DNA of 64,000 bases, taken from Microbacterium terricola. Its GTDB lineage: Bacteria; Actinomycetota; Actinomycetes; Actinomycetales; Microbacteriaceae. Below, piece after piece: positions 40,735-47,504 of this stretch. The stretch's first letter is position 1; each line of letters opens with the position of its first letter. The notes below the pieces were generated by a model. That model had not been told where the DNA came from and ran no database searches. It was given only the letters and a program-made list of their open reading frames with translations. The position numbers and the translations under genes were made by a program. The stretch is taken from assembly GCF_027943945.1 (NCBI RefSeq), contig NZ_AP027141.1, positions 2,418,001-2,482,000 on the forward strand, in the 5' to 3' direction.

Positions 40735-42531
40735 CTAGCGGGAGAGCGCGACCTCGATGATCTGGCAGCCGCCGAGGGGCGCGGTGAGCGCCTGGTCGAG
40801 CGCGGTGCGGGTGGTCACGCGCTGGTACTCCCAGCCGTAGGCGATCGCCAGGTGCTCGAGCCGCGCGGCCTGCGGTGTGTAGAGCACCCGGGTCATCGCG
40901 TCGGAGCCGGCGACACCTGCCACCTCGAGGTCGTCGAAGATCGTGCCGCCGCCGTCGTTGCCGACGACGACCTGGAGGCGCGGCTCCGTCTCGCCCGGAG
41001 ACAGCAGCAGCGCGCCGACGTCGTGCAGGAACGCCAGGTCGCCCAGCAGCAGACGGGTGACGCCCGGTCCGCCCGCCGACTGGCTGGCGAGGGCGATGCC
41101 GAGCGCCGTCGCCACAGTGCCGTCGATGCCGGCCAGGCCGCGGTTGGCGTGCACGGGCACCTTCTTGCCGCCGAGCACGGCGTCGGCGACCCGCACCAGG
41201 CGGGACGAGCCGAAGACGAGCCGGTCGTGCGGCCAGCTCGCCCGCCAGACGGCGTCGACCACGGCGACGCGGTCGAGCGGCGCCCTGATCACCTCGAGCT
41301 CGGCGGAGATCGCCTCCAGGCGCGTGCTCGGCACGGCGGAGGAGAGCCCGTCGGCGTCGGGCGCGGGCGGCGTCAGATCGACGGATGCTGCGCGCGACGC
41401 CTGCAGCCAGGCTCCGAGCCATTCCCGGTCGGGGTCGCCCCAGGCGACCGAGACCGTGTCGATCGCGATGGTCGCGCCGTTGAGGTTGAGCGGCTCCCCC
41501 GGCCCGCGCACGGCCAGCACCTCGACGTCGTCGCGCGACAGCAGGCCGACGACCTCGCGGCTGAGCGTCGGGTGGCCGAGCACGATGGCCCGCTCAACCC
41601 TGCCGCCCAGCGAGGGGTCGCGAAGCAGGTCGCGGTAGCCGTGGATGAGGTAGCGCCCGAATCGCGCGCCGCTGACGATCTCGGCGACGAGCGGCCAGCC
41701 GCCGGCGTGGGCGAGCGCCTCGGCGTCCTCGCCCGCGTCGGCCCCGGCGATCACGACCGTGCGAGGGCCGCGCTCCAGCACGTAGGGGTCGTCTTCGGTC
41801 GGTGTCGGCAGGTCGGCGCCGCCGATGCCGCCACCGCCCTGGTACAGGGCGCCCAGGGTCTCGTCGGCCGCGACCTCCTCTTCGGGCGCGGCGTCCTGGT
41901 CGACGGACGCCGTGACCTCGAGCTCCGCCGTCGGTGCACCGAGCCACGCCGGCAGCGAGCCGGCGAGCGGCTCGCGGAACGGGAGGTTGAGGTGCACGGG
42001 TCCGGGCGAGCGGGTGCCGTCGCCGAGGGCGGCCGCGAGCGCCTCCGCGGCGACCTCGCGCAGCATCCGGCTCTGCTCTCCGCCGCCGTCGGGGTCGTGC
42101 TCGTCCGGCACCGGCAGGTCGGCCTCGAGCCGCACGTTGGGGGCGAACATGCCGGGCTGCCGGGTGGTCTGGTTCGCGCCCACGCCGCGCAGCTCGGGCG
42201 GGCGGTCGGCGGTCAGCAGCAGCAGCGGCACCCCGGCGTGGTGAGCCTCGAGCGCCGCCGGCAGCAGGTTCGCCGCGGCGGTGCCGGACGTGCAGATCAC
42301 GACCGCCGGGATCCGGCTCTCGCGCCCGATGCCGAGAGCGGTGAATCCGGCGACCCGCTCATCGGTGCGCACATGCAGCGAGATGCTGCCGCGCTGCTCG
42401 AGTTCGGCGGCGACGAGGGCGAGGGCCTGCGAGCGCGACCCGGGGCTGAGCACGACGTGCCGCACCCCGCGCTCCACGAGCGCCGCGAGGAGGGCGGCGG
42501 CGGCATCCGTCGCCGGTGACGCGATCGTCAC
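40735..42531 (-). CDS. menD: SEPHCHC synthase (2-succinyl-5-enolpyruvyl-6-hydroxy-3-cyclohexene-1-carboxylate synthase)
   Basis: 598 residues, GTG start. The ThDP-enzyme N-domain has VVLSPGSRSQALAL, HVRTDERVAGFTALG and CTSGTAAANLLPA. The C-domain has GLAGIDGTVATALG and the ThDP/Mg motif LLGDLAFLHDVGALL ... GNDGGGTIFD. All mark MenD, the second committed menaquinone enzyme. Two nt downstream of the PLDc-N gene stop, so probably co-transcribed with it. Confidence 0.95.
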   Translation of the reverse strand: MTIASPATDAAAALLAALVERGVRHVVLSPGSRSQALALVAAELEQRGSISLHVRTDERVAGFTALGIGRESRIPAVVICTSGTAAANLLPAALEAHHAGVPLLLLTADRPPELRGVGANQTTRQPGMFAPNVRLEADLPVPDEHDPDGGGEQSRMLREVAAEALAAALGDGTRSPGPVHLNLPFREPLAGSLPAWLGAPTAELEVTASVDQDAAPEEEVAADETLGALYQGGGGIGGADLPTPTEDDPYVLERGPRTVVIAGADAGEDAEALAHAGGWPLVAEIVSGARFGRYLIHGYRDLLRDPSLGGRVERAIVLGHPTLSREVVGLLSRDDVEVLAVRGPGEPLNLNGATIAIDTVSVAWGDPDREWLGAWLQASRAASVDLTPPAPDADGLSSAVPSTRLEAISAELEVIRAPLDRVAVVDAVWRASWPHDRLVFGSSRLVRVADAVLGGKKVPVHANRGLAGIDGTVATALGIALASQSAGGPGVTRLLLGDLAFLHDVGALLLSPGETEPRLQVVVGNDGGGTIFDDLEVAGVAGSDAMTRVLYTPQAARLEHLAIAYGWEYQRVTTRTALDQALTAPLGGCQIIEVALSR

Positions 42532-42533
42532 CG

Positions 42534-42887
42534 TCAGCTCGCCGTGCCGGCGGGGGGTCGGGTGTCGTCGTCGTCCTCGGCGTCGAGGCGGGCGAGCTCC
42601 TCCTCGAGGCGGCGGATGCGCTCGTCCTGCTCGGACTTGGCGCGGAGGCCGCCGAGGAACTCGGGGTCGTCATCCGGAGCGCGCATCTTCGCGATGGCGG
42701 AGGCCCGGGTGCGGCCGGCGGTGAACCACAGCAGCCCGCCGAGCACCGGCAGCAGGATCACGATGACGAGCCAGACGCCCTTGCTCACCCCGCGATGGCG
42801 GGTGGCCGGCTGAACGGCGCAGTCGACGATGGTGTAGACCCAGAAGGCGGTCGCCACCAAGGCCAGAATCAACAGCACCCGAGGCAC
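42534..42887 (-). CDS. PLDc_N-domain membrane protein
   Basis: 117 residues. Two transmembrane helices, ILALVATAFWVYTIVDCAVQ and GVWLVIVILLPVLGGLLWFTAG, match the phospholipase D N-terminal region found alone in actinobacteria. An acidic coiled-coil tail (LEEELARLDAEDDDD) follows. No HKD phospholipase motif. TAGGAT ends 6 nt before the GTG (leaderless). First gene of a unit with menD. Confidence 0.9.
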   Translation of the reverse strand: MPRVLLILALVATAFWVYTIVDCAVQPATRHRGVSKGVWLVIVILLPVLGGLLWFTAGRTRASAIAKMRAPDDDPEFLGGLRAKSEQDERIRRLEEELARLDAEDDDDTRPPAGTAS

Positions 42888-42964
42888 ACTCTCATCCTAG
42901 GCGGGCCGCGGGGCCCCGGGTTCGCCCCGCAGGTGCTTCGCAGATACGGACGTAGGATGAGGGG

Positions 42965-43243
42965 GTGAAGATCCGCTCCGCCGTCGTCTACACCGTGCTG
43001 CGGCTGCTCGCCTTCCTGGTGCCGTTCGGCATCATGATGCTCTTCCCGATCCTGCGCGAGTACTACCTGCTCGCGGCGGTCTTCGCGGCCCTCATCGGCC
43101 TGAGCCTGTCGATGCTGTTCCTGCGCCGCCCGCTCGAGGACCTGTCGACCGGCCTCGCCGAACGGCGCGCCGGACGTCGTGAGAGCGCCGCGTCGGACGA
43201 GGACGTCGAGGATGCTGCCGCCGACGCCTCCGCCGACCGCTGA
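42965..43243 (+). CDS. DUF4229 membrane protein
   Basis: 92 residues. Two helices with YTVLRLLAFLVPFGIMMLFPIL and YYLLAAVFAALIGLSLSMLFL, then RRPLEDLSTGLAERRAGRR and an acidic tail, the DUF4229 pattern of actinobacteria. TAGGAT ends 6 nt before the GTG (leaderless), mirroring its divergent neighbour. Often next to men genes; role unknown. Confidence 0.9.
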   Translation: MKIRSAVVYTVLRLLAFLVPFGIMMLFPILREYYLLAAVFAALIGLSLSMLFLRRPLEDLSTGLAERRAGRRESAASDEDVEDAAADASADR

Positions 43244-43282
43244 CCGCTCGCGTCAGCCGACCGCTGACCGCCCGCGTCAGCC
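43235..43282. repeat. 24-bp tandem duplication at a convergent junction
   Basis: Two copies of GACCGCTGACCGCYCGCGTCAGCC (one T/C difference) at 43235-43258 and 43259-43282. They include the stop codon of the DUF4229 gene and reach the stop of menA, so the duplication set the spacing between the two gene ends. Confidence 0.7.
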
Positions 43283-44257
43283 GACGAACGACCAGGCCAG
43301 CAGCGCCCCATAGGCGACCGAGGTCAGCGACGTCAGCCCGAGGGCCACGACCAGCTCACGCGGCTGGCGGTACGTCCACACGATGAGGATCGCCGGGAGC
43401 CCGGCCAGCAGGGCGAGCAGGGTGAGCCACGCGATCGGGTAGAACGTCGCGAGCGCGATCGCGAGGGCGAACGGCACGAGCACGAACACGGTGAACACGA
43501 TCTGGGTGGCCCGCTTGCCGATGCGCACGGTGAGCGTGCGCTTGCCGGCGACGCGGTCCTGATCGATGTCACGGAGGTTGTTGGCGAGCAGCACCGCGCA
43601 CGCGAGGAGGCCGGCCGCGACGGCGCCGAACCAGGCCTCCTGCGGCAGGGCGAACGCCTGCACCCAGGTCGTCCCGAGGGTGGCGACGAGGCCGAAGAAG
43701 ACGAAGACGAAGAGCTCGCCGAGGCCCGCATAGCCGTAGGGCCGCTTGCCGCCGGTGTAGAACCAGGCCGCGACGATGCAGGCCGCGCCGACCAGCAGCA
43801 TCCACCACTGCTGCGTGCGGATGACGATCGCGAGCCCGGCGATCGCGGCGATGCCGAAGAACACGAGCGCGACGATCAGCACCGTGCGCGGTGCCGCCTT
43901 CCGGGAGGCGGTCAGGCGGGCGGGCCCGACGCGGTGGTCGTCGGTCCCGCGGATGCCGTCGCTGTAGTCGTTCGCGTAGTTCACGCCGATCTGCAGAGCG
44001 ATGGCGACGATGAGGCAGCACAGCGCGATCACCCAGTGGAACCGGACGTCGACCAGGTGCGCGGCGCCGGTGCCGATGACGACGGGCGTGACGGCCAGCG
44101 GCAGCGTGCGCAGGCGCGCGGCGCTGATCCAGTCGCCGAGTGTCGCCTTCTCCACGTGCCGCGGGTCGCCGTACTGCTTCGGCTTCTGCGGGTTGCCGCG
44201 GGACGGCTGCTTCTTCTGGACGGTGTTCTTGCGCTTCTTGCTGGGGGTGCCTGCCAC
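43277..44257 (-). CDS. menA: 1,4-dihydroxy-2-naphthoate polyprenyltransferase
   Basis: 326 residues. Prenyl-acceptor motif VNYANDYSDGIRGTDDHRVGP and second Asp motif NNLRDIDQDRVAGKRTL, with nine helices, define MenA of the UbiA superfamily. It attaches the polyprenyl chain made by the synthase at 31809-32864. A basic 35-residue N-terminal extension (PSKKRKNTVQKKQ) is typical of actinobacterial MenA. GTG start 8 nt after TAGGAT. Confidence 0.95.
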   Translation of the reverse strand: MAGTPSKKRKNTVQKKQPSRGNPQKPKQYGDPRHVEKATLGDWISAARLRTLPLAVTPVVIGTGAAHLVDVRFHWVIALCCLIVAIALQIGVNYANDYSDGIRGTDDHRVGPARLTASRKAAPRTVLIVALVFFGIAAIAGLAIVIRTQQWWMLLVGAACIVAAWFYTGGKRPYGYAGLGELFVFVFFGLVATLGTTWVQAFALPQEAWFGAVAAGLLACAVLLANNLRDIDQDRVAGKRTLTVRIGKRATQIVFTVFVLVPFALAIALATFYPIAWLTLLALLAGLPAILIVWTYRQPRELVVALGLTSLTSVAYGALLAWSFVG

Positions 44258-44337
44258 GAATGGTCATCCTAGGCGGCGACGCGATGAAACCGGCGGATCC
44301 TCTGGCGACGACGCGGCCGGCGTTCGAGAATGGGCGG

Positions 44338-44718
44338 ATGCTGAGCATCGGGACGATCGTGCTGACGGTCGAGGACATCACGCGCGCCGGGGACTTCTGG
44401 CGTGCGGCCCTCGGCTACGTGAACCGCTCGGAGCCGTCGGATGACTGGGTCATCCTCGACCCGCCCGACAAGGAGCACTGGGGTGCGCCGGGCGCGAGCG
44501 TCGCCCTGTCCGTCACGGGGTATCCGCAGGCCTATCCACCCCGCATCCATCTCGATCTGTACGCCGACGACCAGGCCGCCGAGATCGCGCGGCTGCTCGC
44601 GCTCGGCGCGCACGAGGTGGACTGGGACGGATACCCGGACGACGCGGACTGGGTGGTGCTGGAAGACACCGAGGGCAACCGGTTCTGCGTGGTCGCCACC
44701 GGGCCGGCTCCCGCCTGA
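44338..44718 (+). CDS. VOC-family (glyoxalase-like) protein
   Basis: 126 residues from the ATG at 44338, MLSIGTIVLTVEDITRAGDF to LEDTEGNRFCVVATG. Both ends match the glyoxalase-like VOC family. An upstream in-frame ATG at 44284 would add 18 residues of poor family fit. It overlaps no neighbour; a long hairpin separates it from the convergent menE. Confidence 0.87.
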   Translation: MLSIGTIVLTVEDITRAGDFWRAALGYVNRSEPSDDWVILDPPDKEHWGAPGASVALSVTGYPQAYPPRIHLDLYADDQAAEIARLLALGAHEVDWDGYPDDADWVVLEDTEGNRFCVVATGPAPA

Positions 44719-44732
44719 GCCCCGGCCCCAAC

Positions 44733-44796
44733 CCGTTTACGGACGCGACACGCCGCATGGCCGGCGACGCACGCGGCGTGTCCCGTCCGTAAACGG
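44733..44796. repeat. long intergenic hairpin, element B
   Basis: Stem of 13 bp (CCGTTTACGGACG / CGTCCGTAAACGG), one C-C mismatch and 10 bp (GACACGCCGC / GCGGCGTGTC), with a 16-nt loop. Between convergent VOC and menE genes. No T-tract, yet its position would let it block read-through from both sides. Confidence 0.7.
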
Positions 44797-44818
44797 TGCG
44801 GGGCGAGGACCCGGCTGG

Positions 44819-45973
44819 TCAGTGCAGGGCGACCACCGCGCGGCGGATCGCCTCGCGATCGGGCTTGCCGCTGGGCAGCGTCGGCAGCTCGTCGACGAGC
44901 ACGAGCCGCGACGGGCGCGCGTGCGAGCCGATCGCGCCGGCGACCGCCTCGCGGGCCTCTTCGAGCTGGGTGGACTCGCTGCGACGCAGCGCATCGCCGC
45001 GGGGCGCCACGACGACGGACGCCTCGCCCCAGCGTGTGTCGGGCACGCCGACAACCACGGCTGAGCCCAGCCCGGGCACGGCGCGGACGAGCTGCTCGAC
45101 CCGGTCGAGCGAGATGTTGATGCCGCCGGAGACGATGACGTTGTCGATGCGTCCGTGCACGCGCAGCTCTCCCCCGTCGATGAGGGCGGCGTCGCCGGTG
45201 CGGTACCAGCGCCGTCCGTCGGGATCGCGCAGGAAGGCCGACGCGGTCAGGGCGGCGTCGCCGAGGTAGCCGTCGGCGAGAGTCGGGCCGCCGATCTGCA
45301 GCTCGCCGCCGGAGATGCGCATCGAGACGGTGTCGAGCGGGCGCCCGTCGTAGACGCAGCCGCCGCTGGTCTCGGTCGAGCCGTATGTGCGGGTGATGCG
45401 GACGCCCGCGTCCTCGGCGCGTTCGCGGACCAGCGGCGAGAGCGCCTGGCCCCCGACGAGGATCGTCTCGAACGACCGCAGAGCGCCGAGCACGGTCGGG
45501 TCGTCGGCGGCGTCGAGCAGTCTGGTCAGCTGCGCGGGCACGAGCGACGTATAGGTCGGCACGCGCTGCCCGCCCACACTGGACGCCATCGTGTTCGCGG
45601 CGGCGGCGAAGGCGTGGGGGCTGAACGAGCCGCCGAGGATCGACGGCTCGCGGCCGGCGACGAGCGAGCGCACCAGCACCTGGAGCCCGGCGACGTAGGT
45701 CGCGGGCAGCGCGAGCAGCCAGGCGCCGTCGCCGATCCGGGCGGCGGTCGCCATCGCGCTCGAGGTGAGGGCGTCGCGGCTGAGCAGGACGCTCTTCGGG
45801 ATGCCGGTCGACCCGGAGGTCGTGACGACGACGGCCGTGCCTGCGGGCACTTCGTCGACCGCGGGGCCCTCGGTCATGCCGAGGCCGAGCGCGGGTCCTG
45901 CTCCGTGCAGCGCGCCGCGCAGGGCCCGCAGCACGTCGCGCGGGTCCTCACCTTCGAGGCGCTCCAGCTTCAT
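44819..45973 (-). CDS. menE: o-succinylbenzoate-CoA ligase
   Basis: 384 residues. AMP-binding P-loop VVVTTSGSTGIPKSV, TRTYGSTETSGGC and hinge GRIDNVIVSGGINIS, ending LPSGKPDREAIRR. It is shorter than E. coli MenE (no large N-domain) but usual for actinobacteria. Starts 1 nt after the menB stop, so the two consecutive steps are co-expressed. Confidence 0.93.
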   Translation of the reverse strand: MKLERLEGEDPRDVLRALRGALHGAGPALGLGMTEGPAVDEVPAGTAVVVTTSGSTGIPKSVLLSRDALTSSAMATAARIGDGAWLLALPATYVAGLQVLVRSLVAGREPSILGGSFSPHAFAAAANTMASSVGGQRVPTYTSLVPAQLTRLLDAADDPTVLGALRSFETILVGGQALSPLVRERAEDAGVRITRTYGSTETSGGCVYDGRPLDTVSMRISGGELQIGGPTLADGYLGDAALTASAFLRDPDGRRWYRTGDAALIDGGELRVHGRIDNVIVSGGINISLDRVEQLVRAVPGLGSAVVVGVPDTRWGEASVVVAPRGDALRRSESTQLEEAREAVAGAIGSHARPSRLVLVDELPTLPSGKPDREAIRRAVVALH

Positions 45974-45974
45974 G

Positions 45975-46916
45975 TCAGAAGTGCCAGGGGTACGCCGACC
46001 AGTCCGGCGCGCGCTTCTCGAGGAACGAGTCGCGTCCCTCGACGGCCTCATCGGTGCCGTAGGCGAGCCGGGTGGCCTCGCCGGCGAACACCTGCTGGCC
46101 CACGAGGCCGTCGTCCACCGCGTTGAACGCGAATTTCAGCATCCTGATCGCCGTCGGCGACTTGGTGAGGATGGTGCGGGCCATCGCGATCGCCTCGCGC
46201 TCGAGGTCGGCGTGGGGCACGACCCGGTTCACGGCGCCCATCTCGTAGGCGCGCTGCGCGGAGTACTCCTCGGCGAGGAAGAACACCTCGCGCGCGAACT
46301 TCTGGCCGATCTGACGTGCGAAGTAGGCGGAGCCGTAGCCGGCGTCGAACGAGCCCACATCGGCGTCGGTCTGCTTGAAGCGGCCGTGCTCGGCGCTCGC
46401 GACGGTGAGGTCGCAGACCACGTGCAGCGAGTGCCCGCCGCCGGCAGCCCAGCCGGGCACGACGGCGATGACGACCTTCGGCATGAAGCGGATCAGCCTC
46501 TGGACCTCGAGGATGTGCAGTCGGCCGGTGCTCGCGGCCGTGCTCGCTGAGCCCTCCCCGCTCGCTGAGCCCGTCGAAGAGTCGCTGTACTGGTACCCGT
46601 CGCGGCCGCGGATGCGCTGGTCGCCGCCGGAGCAGAACGCCCACCCGCCGTCCTTCGCGCTGGGGCCGTTGCCGGTGAGGAGGACCACGCCGACGCGGGT
46701 GTCCTGCCGGGCGGCGTCGAGCGCGCGGTACAGCTCGTCCACCGTGTGCGGGCGGAACGCGTTGCGCACCTCGGGCCGGTCGAACGCGATCCGCGCGATG
46801 CGGCCGTCCTTCGACAGATGTGCCGTGATGTCGGTGAAGTTCTCGGCGCCGGGCGCCGGCATCCACTCATCGGCGTCGAAGAGGTCGGACACGACGGATC
46901 GCTCGGAATCACTCAC
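45975..46916 (-). CDS. menB: 1,4-dihydroxy-2-naphthoyl-CoA synthase
   Basis: 313 residues. Crotonase fold with FDRPEVRNAFRPHTVDELY, CSGGDQRIRG, VPGWAAGGGHSLHVVCDLT and the C-terminal helix, all MenB-specific. Between GYQY and GRLHILE there is an extra Ser/Ala/Gly peptide of about 20 residues (about 111-130), encoded by a tandem GCTCGCTGAGCCC repeat. GTG start 6 nt after TAGGCT (leaderless). Confidence 0.95.
   Translation of the reverse strand: MSDSERSVVSDLFDADEWMPAPGAENFTDITAHLSKDGRIARIAFDRPEVRNAFRPHTVDELYRALDAARQDTRVGVVLLTGNGPSAKDGGWAFCSGGDQRIRGRDGYQYSDSSTGSASGEGSASTAASTGRLHILEVQRLIRFMPKVVIAVVPGWAAGGGHSLHVVCDLTVASAEHGRFKQTDADVGSFDAGYGSAYFARQIGQKFAREVFFLAEEYSAQRAYEMGAVNRVVPHADLEREAIAMARTILTKSPTAIRMLKFAFNAVDDGLVGQQVFAGEATRLAYGTDEAVEGRDSFLEKRAPDWSAYPWHF
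46542..46580. repeat. short repeat inserted in frame in menB
   Basis: GCTCGCTGAGCCC occurs at 46542 and again at 46560 (18-bp period), followed by GTCGAAGAG. The combination resembles the CTTCGACAGGCTCAGC-type intergenic repeat that I know from many actinobacterial genomes. Here it is in coding sequence and translates on the minus strand to the SSTGSASGEGSAS linker. Confidence 0.65.
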
Positions 46917-46979
46917 CCGCTCAGCCTACGGCGGCGTCACGCGGCGTGCGCAGGCGCGTGCGCGGCCTACGCTGAAACG

Positions 46980-47504
46980 GTGACCACGAAGCCGCTCCTC
47001 CTCGCCGCCACCGCCCTGCTCGCCCTGTCGCTGTCCGCCTGCGCCGGCGGGGCAGCCCCGGCCGCCTCGTCGCCGTCGGGCACGCCGGAGGCCTCTGCCC
47101 CCGCCGACTGCGCGGGGGTGACCGTGATCATCGATGCCTCCGCGATCGACGGCGACTCGTCCGCGTCGTGCGTCGCGACCGACGCCGCGATCGGCGCGGC
47201 CGATGCGCTCGCCCAGGCCGACGTCACGACCGAGGGCACCGAAGAGTACGGCGACCAGGTCGTCTGCCGCGTCAACGGCGAGCCCGCCGCCGACCTCGCC
47301 CTGCCCGCCGAGGACGGCTCCGAGTACTTCGAGGAGTGCGCCTCGATGCCCGCCGCCTTCGCCTACTGGTCGCTGTGGGTGCAGTCGGACGGCGGCGAGT
47401 GGGGCTACGCCCAGGAGGGTCTGAGCACCCTGCAGCTGCAGCCAGGCGACCGCGTCGAACTGCTCTTCACCCTCAACGGCGAGCCCGCCGAACCCGCCGC
47501 GTGA
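46980..47504 (+). CDS. lipoprotein with DUF4430-like C-terminal domain
   Basis: 174 residues. Lipobox LSLSACAGG (Cys near 22) makes it a surface lipoprotein. The C-terminal 60 residues, YWSLWVQSDGGEWGYAQEG to GDRVELLF, have the aromatic pattern of DUF4430, a domain also at the end of transcobalamin/intrinsic-factor-like proteins. Its stop overlaps the GTG of the ECF transporter fusion, so it is probably the extracellular ligand-capture partner. TACGCT ends 6 nt before its GTG (leaderless). Confidence 0.8.
   Translation: MTTKPLLLAATALLALSLSACAGGAAPAASSPSGTPEASAPADCAGVTVIIDASAIDGDSSASCVATDAAIGAADALAQADVTTEGTEEYGDQVVCRVNGEPAADLALPAEDGSEYFEECASMPAAFAYWSLWVQSDGGEWGYAQEGLSTLQLQPGDRVELLFTLNGEPAEPAA

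Noticed and set aside
46917..46979. Possible cobalamin riboswitch upstream of the lipoprotein-ECF operon
   Set aside because: The gap is only 63 nt, holds a leaderless promoter and no B12-box; none is visible upstream of metH either.
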